Shown: in pieces, positions 10,275 to 18,674 of the stretch
How positions within the stretch are numbered: the first letter of the stretch is position 1
How the letters are laid out: each line of letters opens with the position of its first letter
Assembly (NCBI GenBank): GCA_024232355.1
Contig: JAAEPW010000350.1
Span: 1-64,000, forward strand
Length of the DNA stretch: 64,000 nt
Source: Chloroflexota bacterium
Lineage (GTDB): Bacteria > Chloroflexota > Anaerolineae > B4-G1
Direction of reading: 5' to 3'
The notes under the pieces: generated by a model
Database searches by the model: none
Told to the model about the DNA's origin: nothing
Seen by the model: the letters and a program-made list of their open reading frames with translations, nothing else
Translations under genes and position numbers: made by a program

Positions 10275-11534
10275 ATGGCAATGCGAGATGTTCTAGCCGT
10301 AATTCTGGGCGGGGGCCGAGGGTCTCGCCTCTATCCACTAACCAAGATGCGATCCAAGCCGGCTGTGCCCATTGGTGGCAAGTACCGCTTGATCGACATC
10401 CCCATCAGCAACTGTCTAAACGCCGATATCCACAAAATTTACGTGTTGACTCAGTTTCTTTCGGCATCGCTCCACCGCCACATCTATCAGACTTATAAAT
10501 TTGATGTGTTTTCCGGCGGGTTCGTCTACACCTTGGCAGCCGAGGAGACGCCCAGTGGTATGGATTGGTACCAGGGCACGGCCGACGCGGTGCGCAAGCA
10601 ACTTTCACACTTTATGCGCGCCCGTGCTGAAGATGTTTTGATCCTATCGGGCGACCACCTCTACCGGATGGACTATACAAAGTTCATCGAATTGCACCGC
10701 GAAAAGCGGGCCGACGTGACCATCGCCGTGCAGCCGGTGGCCCTGGCCGATGCCTCACGATTTGGCATTCTCAAAGCTGAGGCGGATGGGCGCATCTCTG
10801 CTTTTCACGAGAAACCCAAGCCCAATGAATTAGAGGGACTAGAGTGTATGGTCGGCAGCGACCGCCCCTGCCTGGCCTCAATGGGTATCTATCTCTTTCG
10901 CGCTGACGTGCTGCGGGAGGTATTGGAGACGTCGGAGGCAGAGGATTTTGGCAAAGAGATCATCCCAGATGCCATCGAGAATCGGCGCGTGTACGCTTAC
11001 TCTTTCGATGGCTATTGGGCGGACATTGGCACGATCCGTGCTTTCTACGAGGCAAATCTGGCGGTCACGGTGTCTAATCCATCTTTTGACTTTTACGATC
11101 CTTTACATCCGATTTATACTCGCCCCCGCTTTCTGCCCGCTTCCCGCGCTGATGGCTGTGACCTGGAACAAGTGGCATTGGCCGAAGGATGTCTGATCGA
11201 GCGGTCCGAGATACGCGAGTCGGTGATTGGCCTGCGCAGCATTATCAGATCGGATGCACGGATTGCGCGGACGGTAATGATGGGCGCCGACTTTTACGAG
11301 ACGCCTGCCCGAAAAGCAGATAATCGCCGGCGGGGACGGCCGGACGTAGGTGTCGGTCGCGGCAGCGTGATCGAGGGAGCCATCCTTGACAAGAATGCCC
11401 GGGTTGGGGAAGGTGTCATCATCCGGCCGCACCCATCCGACGAAGAGATGATCGAGACAGAAAACTATGTGATTCGAGACGGTATTGTCGTCGTTCCCAA
11501 GAACGCTATGATCCCTGATGGAACTGTGATCTGA
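10275..11534 (+). CDS. glgC: Glucose-1-phosphate adenylyltransferase (ADP-glucose pyrophosphorylase)
   Basis: Makes ADP-glucose, the donor for glycogen synthesis. The 419 residues include the nucleotide-binding ILGGGRGSRLYPLTKMRSKPA, PIGGKYRLIDIPISNC, the YQGTADAVR segment, the SGDHLYRMDY metal region, FHEKPK, and YWADIGTI. The C-terminal third is a left-handed beta-helix repeat domain with GRGSVIEGAILDKNARVGEGVII. A strong AGGAGG lies at 10261-10266. No other glycogen gene is adjacent. Confidence 0.97.
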   Translation: MAMRDVLAVILGGGRGSRLYPLTKMRSKPAVPIGGKYRLIDIPISNCLNADIHKIYVLTQFLSASLHRHIYQTYKFDVFSGGFVYTLAAEETPSGMDWYQGTADAVRKQLSHFMRARAEDVLILSGDHLYRMDYTKFIELHREKRADVTIAVQPVALADASRFGILKAEADGRISAFHEKPKPNELEGLECMVGSDRPCLASMGIYLFRADVLREVLETSEAEDFGKEIIPDAIENRRVYAYSFDGYWADIGTIRAFYEANLAVTVSNPSFDFYDPLHPIYTRPRFLPASRADGCDLEQVALAEGCLIERSEIRESVIGLRSIIRSDARIARTVMMGADFYETPARKADNRRRGRPDVGVGRGSVIEGAILDKNARVGEGVIIRPHPSDEEMIETENYVIRDGIVVVPKNAMIPDGTVI

Positions 11535-11587
11535 CGCACTCGTGACATTTGAATTGCTTTGCCCATAATGCAACCTCGGTAAATTTA

Positions 11588-11692
11588 ATGCAATTCACAC
11601 TGTCGAGTACAAGTACCCTGCAAGTCAATGTCATCAAGTTAAAGCTTGTAAGGGAATTCCAGAGAAATAAATCTCCCAAACAGATTTTGTGA
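11588..11692 (+). other. Short open frame ending inside the repeated element
   Basis: ATG 11588 opens a 34-codon frame ending LVREFQRNKSPKQIL-stop. Its last 44 bases are identical in the inverted copy at 61465-61508. There is no clear ribosome binding site. The TGA is embedded in TTGTGATG, so a second reading frame would overlap it, an arrangement seen in small two-gene modules. It may be a remnant of a gene; coding status is uncertain. Confidence 0.3.
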
Positions 11693-11826
11693 TGCGGTCA
11701 ACGACACCTTGAAAGGCACATTATGACGGAATTCCTCGAGCTTGGGGGTTTTTTGTGGCTTGCGTGCAATTTATGAGATTCTCCACTGTAAATTTTGGGA
11801 GGACTTGAAAACTGGAAAAGCCTCAA
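11649..11826 (+). repeat. Approximately 180-bp dispersed element, copy A
   Basis: Bases 11649-11692 match the reverse complement of 61465-61508 exactly (44 bases). Similarity continues with substitutions and small indels to about 11826 (partner 61331). Both copies carry an imperfect AIYEIL-xx-KFW-xx-LKTGKA peptide frame. In this copy that frame is displaced relative to the upstream ATG by an indel, so it looks decayed. It fills the convergent spacer between glgC and the cyclophilin-like gene. Confidence 0.75.
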
Positions 11827-11838
11827 AACCTGGCAGGT

Positions 11839-12219
11839 CTAGTTCTCGTCTTTTAACTTTATGACATTGGTTGTCCCCGCGGTCACCTGTCGGAAAGCAG
11901 TGGCGTCACCCAAAATACATCCCACGATGTTGACCGGACTCGCGGCACGAGGCTGATCTCCTGTGCTGATCGGTGTGGGTCCAAAAAAGATGCAGAACGC
12001 CCTCCCTACCGGCCAGTATCCTAGTTCTCCCACCTCGACGTCAGTGCGTGCGTCAGGGGCTTGCTCTGCCTCCACCGGAATCTCGAAATAGATTTCATCT
12101 CCCCAGGTATTGGCTCGCCCCGTAATGGGCAATGCTTCCCGGATCATCTGTGCCGTTGAGCTATCGTTCAACTCGGCATCCACAGTCACAGGGCCAGCCG
12201 TAATGGTGATACGATAAGC
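11839..12219 (-). CDS. Cyclophilin-like fold protein
   Basis: 126 residues from ATG 12219, which has GGGAGGTG upstream; the longer frame from 12261 overlaps the upstream gene and is not supported. The pattern YRITITAGPVTVDAELND..., WGDEIYFEIPV, VEVGELGYWPVGRAFCIFFGPTP and SPVNIVGCILGDA matches the small bacterial cyclophilin-like family (TM1367-type), whose members have the fold but usually lack proline isomerase residues. Function is unknown. It is downstream of an M24 peptidase on the same strand, probably cotranscribed. Confidence 0.75.
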   Translation of the reverse strand, partial: AYRITITAGPVTVDAELNDSSTAQMIREALPITGRANTWGDEIYFEIPVEAEQAPDARTDVEVGELGYWPVGRAFCIFFGPTPISTGDQPRAASPVNIVGCILGDATAFRQVTAGTTNVIKLKDEN

Positions 12220-12248
12220 CATATCTACACCTCCCACAATTTTGGTTT

Positions 12249-13424
12249 CTACACTCCGCACTCGATCAGTTCACGCGGCGCGAGGGTCAGTAATTCGTAC
12301 CCATCTGGCTGCACAACAACCGTGTCTTCTAATTTGATCATTGTTCCCTGCTCAGGCGCGCTGACCTCGATCTCTATCGCCAGTACCATTCCCACTTGCA
12401 AGCGCGTCTTGACGCGAGGCCATAGCACGGGCGGTTCGTCTATTTCCAAGCCGATGCCGTGCCCAACGAAACCCGGCAATGTCAGGCTGCCGGGGCTAAA
12501 GTATGGCGGTGCTCCCTGCGCGACCACGGCCTCGGCTACGGGGTAGAGATCAGCGACGGGAACGCCAGGGCGTATCATGTCGAACACGGCTTGCTCTGTG
12601 GCGCGGGCCACGTCAAAAAATGCTCGTTGAGATGCCGTCGCTTGCCCAACGACAAAGGTGCGGGATTCGTCGGCGGTGTATCCCCTGTAGCTCGGGCCGA
12701 TGTCCACGACCACCAAATCGCCTGGTTTGAACACCCGCTCCGAAGGCCCGTAAGGCATTGCCGGACCCAAACCCGCGCCGGTCACCACCAGTCCGTGACC
12801 GCCGCGTACGGCCAGGTGCTCCCCGCTCATCAACAGTAGCCCTCCCCCACGCGCACCGGGGTGGCGCAACGGCTGGTACCCTTCGTGGCCGACCCGCCGT
12901 ATCGCCACCTCGACCTCAGCCGCCAGCGCCAACTCGCTCATTCCCGGCGCAATGACCTGTGCAGCGACCCTGTGACCGGTATCGGCTATGGATGCGGTCT
13001 GGCACGTGATCGCTATCTCTTGTTTGTCCTTGACCATACGCTGGCCCAACACCATCGGTGTGACGTCGACCATTGTCCAGGTGGGAAAGCTTTCTCCCAG
13101 TCGCTGGTAGATTTGCGCCGGTACCAGGTCCATCTCGGTGCCCAGTACGCCTCCCGTCAACCCAAGCTCTGCTATGACGGCGACGACGGTGGAGAACCCT
13201 TTCATCGCTTCAACGCGAGCGACGGTCGCCTCTTGTTGAGCATAGTCGAAACCGCGCCGGACGAAAAGCACTGCGTTGTCTGGCGTGACCAGCAATGCTG
13301 CCGGGCGAGCAGTACCGGCATAATAAAGTATGTCACGGTGATGGAGCAGGAGGACTGCGTCAATCCCCGCCTCGGTTATGCGAACGCCTAGTTCGGTCAG
13401 TCGTTGGTTAATTTTGCCCTCCAA
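12249..13424 (-). CDS. M24-family metallopeptidase (Xaa-Pro aminopeptidase / creatinase type)
   Basis: 391 residues. Residues ~1-130 form a creatinase N-terminal domain (AVLLLHHRDILYYAGTARPA) and ~150-390 the pita-bread catalytic domain. All five metal ligands of the family are visible: Asp in VVVDIG, Asp in YTADESRTF, His in VGHGIGLEIDEPP, Glu in AIEIEV, and Glu in MIKLEDTV. It is probably a dinuclear metal Xaa-Pro dipeptidase or aminopeptidase; exact specificity is not readable. The start is TTG 13424 with GAGGA upstream, immediately after the stop of the preceding gene. Confidence 0.9.
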   Translation of the reverse strand: MEGKINQRLTELGVRITEAGIDAVLLLHHRDILYYAGTARPAALLVTPDNAVLFVRRGFDYAQQEATVARVEAMKGFSTVVAVIAELGLTGGVLGTEMDLVPAQIYQRLGESFPTWTMVDVTPMVLGQRMVKDKQEIAITCQTASIADTGHRVAAQVIAPGMSELALAAEVEVAIRRVGHEGYQPLRHPGARGGGLLLMSGEHLAVRGGHGLVVTGAGLGPAMPYGPSERVFKPGDLVVVDIGPSYRGYTADESRTFVVGQATASQRAFFDVARATEQAVFDMIRPGVPVADLYPVAEAVVAQGAPPYFSPGSLTLPGFVGHGIGLEIDEPPVLWPRVKTRLQVGMVLAIEIEVSAPEQGTMIKLEDTVVVQPDGYELLTLAPRELIECGV

Positions 13425-13427
13425 TAG

Positions 13428-14123
13428 TCATTCCTCAATCATTGGATAACGCTCGTTGAACGGATGAAACCATATCGCGAATACCATTTCATCGAGCACC
13501 TCGCAAAAATCAGCCGGCTCGCTGATATAATTCTCTAATGGATCTTGCCAGACGTCACCACACATTCGCAGCGGCTCTGGCATGAAATCCAAGACCACCC
13601 ACGTGAGTTGATCGACGATTTCGTCGTACCGTTTACGCGCGAGATCAGACTGCTTTTGCTGTTCGTCTTTTTGATGCTCTGACTGCCCCAGGCAGAAAAA
13701 TGACCAACACCTGGTTGGTCTCCACTCTGCCGGCCAAGCGCACCCCCTCGCCGTGCGATAGATACAATCTCGATCGGTTGCCTCGATCTCTTTCGGCAAT
13801 TCTGGAAATGATCGTCCCAAAAGGGTCAGTGCGATCGAGTCGAACTCGTCCAAAATTGGCGATAACTCCGCCCTACAACAGTGACCACTACACTGCCGGC
13901 AATAGGGGAATTGTTCCCACAGAACGCGATTATACTCTTGGATCAGATGAGAAAGCTCGCGCACGAAAACCTGTGTTTGTTCCAAGGTCCAACGTAGCGA
14001 GTACTCCTCTACTGATATTGGTTCTCCACTCGCTTTCCAGGCAGCCATGGCCTCTTGACATCGTTGGTCGATTTCTCTCGACTGCTGCAAAATAAGGTAT
14101 TTAGAATGTTGTGTCAGTTTCAT
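13428..14123 (-). CDS. CxxCxxxCC cysteine-cluster protein (YkgJ-like)
   Basis: 231 residues. A CRQCSGHCC motif near residues 75-83 is followed by DRDCIYRTARGCAWP and RPTRCWSFFC, which together give the eight-cysteine pattern of YkgJ/UPF0153 zinc- or iron-binding proteins. The flanking regions are helical and charged. The biochemical role of the family is not established. The ATG directly abuts the TAG of the MATE gene and the stop lies three bases before the peptidase start, so the three form one operon. Confidence 0.75.
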   Translation of the reverse strand: MKLTQHSKYLILQQSREIDQRCQEAMAAWKASGEPISVEEYSLRWTLEQTQVFVRELSHLIQEYNRVLWEQFPYCRQCSGHCCRAELSPILDEFDSIALTLLGRSFPELPKEIEATDRDCIYRTARGCAWPAEWRPTRCWSFFCLGQSEHQKDEQQKQSDLARKRYDEIVDQLTWVVLDFMPEPLRMCGDVWQDPLENYISEPADFCEVLDEMVFAIWFHPFNERYPMIEE

Positions 14124-15500
14124 CTAGATCGCAACCTTTTTCCAACCACCGCGCATATAGAGAAAGAACAGGATCAGCGCCCGCATACTCCAATCCATGG
14201 CTGTTGCCAGCCAGACGCCTTTTAACCCTGTGCCCAGAGTGATGGCAAAAAAGTAGGTCATCGGGACGCGAAACAACAGGGTGCCTGCCAGCGTGACCGT
14301 CATCGGCGTGCGGGTGTCGCCGGCTCCACGCAAACAACCGCCGATAATCATCAGTGTGCAGAGGCCGAATAGTTCCAAGGCCGAAATGCGGATCGCCATA
14401 GTCGCCATACGTACCAGGTCCGCGTTTTGAACACCAAACAAACGCACGATAGCCGGGCCAAGCACGACGAATACAGTGCCGAGCAGCGCCATCATTCCGT
14501 TCCCTATCAACAGCGTGCGCCGGATGCCCTGTTCGGCCACATCTTCTTTGCGCGCGCCCAGCGCCTGTCCGACGAGGGCTGCCGTCGCCGTCGCCAGCCC
14601 CCAACCGGGCATAAAGGCCAAGGACTCGATGCGGATGGCCAGTTGGTGCGCGGCCAGTGCAATCGTGCCCAGGGAGGAGACGATGCGCATAAACAGGATA
14701 AAGCCAAAGCGAGAGACGATCGTCTCGCCGATATTGGGCAGCGAGATACGCATAATGCGCCAGATGAGTTTTGGATCCAACCGGCGGATGTGTTCCAATT
14801 TGAGGTGAATTGACGTCCGGGACGAAAAGAGGATGCTCAACGCGATCAATCCACCCACCGCTCGCGCTGAACTGGTCGCCAGCGCCGCTCCCCGCAGTTC
14901 CAGACGCGGGATCGGGCCGAGGCCAAAGATCAGTATGTAGGCGGCGATCAAGTTCCACACGTTCATCACGCCGGTGATGTACATGGGTTTTCGCGTGTCG
15001 CCGGTGGCCCGCATAATGCTGTTGGCGACGACGAAGGTGTAACTGATGAGTGACGTCGCCAGCATGATCTGGACGTACTCTGTGCCTTGGGCAACGACCG
15101 CAGGTTCGCCGCCCATCACTTGAAGAAATAATCGCGCTGCCGGGGTCAAGAGCGTCATCAACACCAAGGCCACCAACACGCTCAGAAGGAGAGCTTGGCC
15201 GGCGACCCGGCGCGCCGCCTCAAAATCGCGGCTGCCCCAAAAGCGGGCCACCATCGCCGATGCGCTGATAGAGATCGCCTGAAATAGTCCATCGCTCGCC
15301 CACATCAGCGTGCTGCTCAACCCCACGGCAGCTAGCGCCACGGGATCGTTCAACCAACCGATGAGGGCCGTGTCCACCAGGTAAACGAGGGTAGTCAATA
15401 CACTCTCCATCACCGAGGGGATGGAGAGCTTGAGAATAGTGCGGGTCAGTCGCTCGACGCGCAGGTCAATGGTTTCAAGTTTTTCTGTGGCGACGGTCAA
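14124..15500 (-). CDS. MATE-family multidrug/cation antiporter
   Basis: 458 residues with twelve predicted membrane helices and the two-fold MATE pattern. Halves begin with LKLSIPSVMESVLTTLVYLVDTALIG and IMRISLPNIGETIVSRFGFILFMRI. Typical motifs are AAVGLSSTL, MRATGDTRKP and LRGAGDTRTPM. Members export drugs or metabolites using Na+ or H+. The start is TTG 15500, chosen because AAAGGAG lies 8 bases upstream and no ATG fits. It begins 18 bases after the ThiS-like gene. Confidence 0.92.
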   Translation of the reverse strand: MTVATEKLETIDLRVERLTRTILKLSIPSVMESVLTTLVYLVDTALIGWLNDPVALAAVGLSSTLMWASDGLFQAISISASAMVARFWGSRDFEAARRVAGQALLLSVLVALVLMTLLTPAARLFLQVMGGEPAVVAQGTEYVQIMLATSLISYTFVVANSIMRATGDTRKPMYITGVMNVWNLIAAYILIFGLGPIPRLELRGAALATSSARAVGGLIALSILFSSRTSIHLKLEHIRRLDPKLIWRIMRISLPNIGETIVSRFGFILFMRIVSSLGTIALAAHQLAIRIESLAFMPGWGLATATAALVGQALGARKEDVAEQGIRRTLLIGNGMMALLGTVFVVLGPAIVRLFGVQNADLVRMATMAIRISALELFGLCTLMIIGGCLRGAGDTRTPMTVTLAGTLLFRVPMTYFFAITLGTGLKGVWLATAMDWSMRALILFFLYMRGGWKKVAI

Positions 15501-15518
15501 TGGCAGCTCCTTTGGCGC

Positions 15519-15719
15519 TCACCCCCCAGCGATCATGTGAATCACCCACACTTCCGCGCCGTCGGGTATGGCGCGCGTGGGATATTCCTCACGGGGAATC
15601 AGTTCGTCGTTGATCTTGACAATGATGTCTGGAAAGGTGTAGCGGAACAAGTCTAGCAAACCAGTAACAGTCAATCCCTCTTGCCACTCGATCTCGTCAC
15701 GATTGTTGACACGGATCAT
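15519..15719 (-). CDS. ThiS/MoaD-family sulfur carrier
   Basis: 66 residues with the beta-grasp pattern and the diagnostic C-terminal Gly-Gly (HMIAGG), which in this family is adenylated and thiocarboxylated. GGAG precedes the ATG. It follows the aldehyde oxidoreductase on the same strand, which suggests a MoaD-like role in building the pterin cofactor of that tungsten enzyme. A ThiS role in thiamine synthesis is the alternative, but no thi genes are nearby. Confidence 0.85.
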   Translation of the reverse strand: MIRVNNRDEIEWQEGLTVTGLLDLFRYTFPDIIVKINDELIPREEYPTRAIPDGAEVWVIHMIAGG

Positions 15720-15740
15720 TTTGTTTCTCCAACACCAGTC

Positions 15741-15775
15741 AAAAAACCTCCCGCAAGCTCGACACCTGCGGGAGG
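15741..15775 (-). terminator. Intrinsic terminator after the aldehyde oxidoreductase
   Basis: CCTCCCGCA (15747-15755) pairs with TGCGGGAGG (15767-15775). On the minus strand the stem is followed by six T (15746-15741). It lies 25 bases past the oxidoreductase stop and just before the ThiS-like gene, so that gene relies on read-through or its own promoter. Confidence 0.85.
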
Positions 15776-15799
15776 ACTCGTGAACCTACAAAGAGATGT

Positions 15800-17953
15800 C
15801 TACAGGTGCTTTTTTACCACGGCGAGGACGTCGGGGTAGTCAACCCGCAGCTTTTTCAACGTCTCGACTGTGGGCACCGCGTTCTCGGTCCAACCACGCC
15901 GTTTGTAGACGGCGTCCTTGAGCTTTTCGTACTGCTCCTCGCGGTGCTTGCGCAGCGCGGCCATTTTTTCCTCGGTGCTCTTGCCCGCTGGATCAAACCC
16001 CACGAGTTCCTTCAACTGCTTGTCGTATCGCTCGGCCCGCGACTCGTATTCCTCGACGGTCACTGGTCCCTGGGAGCGATAGGGGATATCGTCGTGATCC
16101 CGCAGGCCATAGCCCAGCCGGATGTTGAATACCTTTTGGAAATTGTAGACCCGCTCTGACATTTCGACCAGGTCTTCCTTGTTGATCTCGCGCCCGGTGA
16201 CGGCGGAAAAGACATCCACGTAATGCTGGACGTGCTCGGGAATCTTGGCCGGTTCGTCGGTTTCGGCGTTGTCGGGCGGTTTGATGTCGTTCCATGGGAG
16301 TTTGCAAAAGCCGCACAGGCCAAACCAGGTACGGAACATTGGGAAATAGTGCAGCGCCTCGGCCTTGTCCTCGAACGTCGGCAAGAGGTTGTTCACTTGG
16401 TCGTCAAAGATGAGCCACGCCTCGTCGTGCTGTGGTCCCTTGTTAGTTAGGCCGTAGCCACCTTGCTGGGCCAGCGACTCTTTGGAGACGTACTCGGAAT
16501 ACTCTAGCCCCTTGGCCTCCATGCCGATATCCTGCATAAAGTCTGCATCAGCCCCGTACTCTTTGGCAAAATATGTCTTCATCTTGCGAATGCCCTGCCC
16601 GACGATCTTGCCAAAGCCCTCGCCGCGCCCCATCTGGTGCAAAATCTCGATGGCCGCGTCGGTGTTGCCAAAGTTCAGTTCCAATCCACCGGTCTTTTCT
16701 TTGTCCAGGATGCCGGCCTCGTAGCACTCCATCGCAAAGGCGGTGGCAGTGCCATAGGATATAGTGTCCAGGCCATAGGTGTCGCAGTAAAAGTTCATCT
16801 CTAGGATGGCGTCGGGTTCAAAGATACCACAAGCAGAGCCGACCGCGCCAATTGTCTCGTACTCGGGACCGTCTACGATGACAGAATCGTCCTTGTAAGG
16901 ACCGGTTTTGAGCACGTACTTGTCCACGGCATGGGCACAGGCCAGGGTGCAGCCGTACCAGCAGCCGTCGGGCAACCCTTGGGTAAGACGTGTCTGCCAG
17001 ACATCCCCACTGATCTTGGGTGTCTCGGGATGGCCGCCGAATTTAAAGTTGTGAACCGGCAGCAAGTCATAGTCGTCCATGATCTGGACCAAGTAGGTGG
17101 TGCCGCGCCTGCGCATGAGGCGGCCCTGCAAGTCGTCATAATCGTGGATTTCTTTGTGAACCTTGACGCCGGCGCGGGCGATGCGTTCTGGGTTAGCCGG
17201 CGCGTTGGAATCACCCCGCACCGGAGCGCTCTTTACCACCAGCGCCTTGACCTGCTTGTCACGGAAAACAGTGCCGATACCGCCTCGCCCGGCCTGCTTT
17301 AGACGCGGTGCTTTGCGCTTGCGGTCATAGAGAGAAAAGTTCAAACAGCCCATCAGGGTGTTCTCTGCCCCAGTTCCGGCAGAGACCGCCGACATGTAGT
17401 GACGGTCTGTCTCTTTTTCGGCCATCTGATCGATGAGCCAATGCCCCACCAGGTGGCTATCCACCGGCACGTCGGGTGCTTCCTCGATGGTAATGCGCCC
17501 GCCAGGACCATCAATCACGACGATGACGTCCACCGCCGCCTTGCCCTGGACCTCAATGGCGTCCCATCCGGCAAACTTGAGCAGGGGACCAAAGTGGCCG
17601 CCGACGTTGCTATCAATTACCACATTGGTCAGGGGCGAGATAGAGGTCACCAGCGACTTGCCGGAGCCCGGATATTGGGTGGTGCCACCGCAGGGGCCAG
17701 AGGCAATGATGACTTCGTTCTCTGGATCGTTCCATTTCGTATCATCGTTGACGCCGTTCCACAGGAGCCATAGGCCAAATCCCCGGCCGCCGACGAATTT
17801 TTCCTTCATCTCGTCAGTGACCGGTTTGGGAGCGATGGTATTTTCGGACAGATTGACGTACAACGTCTGGCCCGTATAGCCGCGTTCCACAGGTGACGGT
17901 TCGTAGACGTACTCGGCCAATACACGGCGATTTGATTTGATTTGTTCAGACAT
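15800..17953 (-). CDS. Tungsten-dependent aldehyde:ferredoxin oxidoreductase family protein
   Basis: 717 residues, longer than the ~600 of classical AOR. Residues ~25-230 form the AOR N-terminal domain (GYTGQTLYVNLSE, FVGGRGFGLWLLW, ASGPCGGTTQYPGSGK, NVGGHFGPLLKFAGWD). The middle and C-terminal domains contain CWYGCTLAC near 333-341 and CGFC near 551, which should bind one [4Fe-4S] cluster. The first motif is CX3CX3C rather than the CX2CX3C of Pyrococcus AOR. Family members oxidise aldehydes, or run the reverse acid reduction, with a bis-pterin tungsten centre. The substrate is unknown; BamB-type relatives are a possibility. A ferredoxin gene lies directly upstream. Confidence 0.92.
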   Translation of the reverse strand: MSEQIKSNRRVLAEYVYEPSPVERGYTGQTLYVNLSENTIAPKPVTDEMKEKFVGGRGFGLWLLWNGVNDDTKWNDPENEVIIASGPCGGTTQYPGSGKSLVTSISPLTNVVIDSNVGGHFGPLLKFAGWDAIEVQGKAAVDVIVVIDGPGGRITIEEAPDVPVDSHLVGHWLIDQMAEKETDRHYMSAVSAGTGAENTLMGCLNFSLYDRKRKAPRLKQAGRGGIGTVFRDKQVKALVVKSAPVRGDSNAPANPERIARAGVKVHKEIHDYDDLQGRLMRRRGTTYLVQIMDDYDLLPVHNFKFGGHPETPKISGDVWQTRLTQGLPDGCWYGCTLACAHAVDKYVLKTGPYKDDSVIVDGPEYETIGAVGSACGIFEPDAILEMNFYCDTYGLDTISYGTATAFAMECYEAGILDKEKTGGLELNFGNTDAAIEILHQMGRGEGFGKIVGQGIRKMKTYFAKEYGADADFMQDIGMEAKGLEYSEYVSKESLAQQGGYGLTNKGPQHDEAWLIFDDQVNNLLPTFEDKAEALHYFPMFRTWFGLCGFCKLPWNDIKPPDNAETDEPAKIPEHVQHYVDVFSAVTGREINKEDLVEMSERVYNFQKVFNIRLGYGLRDHDDIPYRSQGPVTVEEYESRAERYDKQLKELVGFDPAGKSTEEKMAALRKHREEQYEKLKDAVYKRRGWTENAVPTVETLKKLRVDYPDVLAVVKKHL

Positions 17954-17964
17954 AATCTCTCTCC

Positions 17965-18390
17965 TTATACCTGCACGCCCGGAGGGCTTGAATTCTCGAC
18001 GTCAACGACAGCCAGGGCATCGGCCGGGCACTCGGTCGCGCACTTGCCGCAGGCAACGCACTTGAAAGGCTCGCTCTGGTCACGGTGATAGTGCATCGCC
18101 AGGTAGGGGCAAAAGCCAACGCACGACAGGCAGCCCACGCACAGCTTTTTTCGCAGGCGGATGATGCCCCGCTTGTCTCGGCTGAGCGCCTCTGTGGGAC
18201 AAACATCTATGCACTCGCCACATTGGACGCAATAGACGGCACTGAGGACGACCTCACCGTCCACCTCTTTTTCGTGAATACGAATATTCGATTTTTCCGC
18301 ATCGGTAACCTTGTGCCAGGTCTCGGAACAGACCTCTTCACAAATAGAGCAGCCGACACAGAGTTCTGGATCATAGGACAGGACTTTCAT
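17965..18390 (-). CDS. Ferredoxin-like protein with four [4Fe-4S] motifs
   Basis: 141 residues with four cluster-binding motifs in order: CVGCSICEEVC, CVQCGECIDVCP, CVGCLSCVGFCP and CVACGKCATECP. ATG 18390 is chosen because GAGGAG sits 8 bases upstream; the ATG at 18405 overlaps that site. It lies 11 bases upstream of the oxidoreductase and probably carries its electrons, as the small subunit of AorAB-type enzymes does. The first ~60 residues between motifs 1 and 2 include an insertion typical of DMSO-reductase-like electron-transfer subunits. Confidence 0.9.
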   Translation of the reverse strand: MKVLSYDPELCVGCSICEEVCSETWHKVTDAEKSNIRIHEKEVDGEVVLSAVYCVQCGECIDVCPTEALSRDKRGIIRLRKKLCVGCLSCVGFCPYLAMHYHRDQSEPFKCVACGKCATECPADALAVVDVENSSPPGVQV

Positions 18391-18469
18391 ATGTTTTCTC
18401 CTCATGTGTTAGTTCACAAAAGTTAGAGACCAAACTTGTATCATCTCAATATTCTGGGGGACTTTTGCC

Positions 18470-18524
18470 GTAGCCGCGATTTCCATATCGCGTTCCCCTG
18501 CGAGGTATGGAAACCTCGTCTACA
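18470..18524. repeat. TGTAG...CTACA double-hairpin palindromic element, copy 2
   Basis: Contains hairpins CGCGATTTCCATATCGCG and CGAGGTATGGAAACCTCG between GTAG and CTACA. It is highly similar to 7071-7127, but the first stem has compensatory changes (GC/GC there, AT/AT here) that preserve pairing. It lies in the divergence-free spacer upstream of the ferredoxin gene; 18525-18674 holds no recognisable gene. Confidence 0.8.
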
Positions 18525-18674
18525 TTACCGTACTTTATTGAAAAGATACCCAAACTTGTGTTAAAAGATCAAACCAGCATTTGCGACACCATTCTAGCAC
18601 ACCCACCAGGGATTACAAAGTGACAGTGCTCCTTGTCTCCTTGTTCCCTTGTCATCTTCTAGAACATCATCAAG

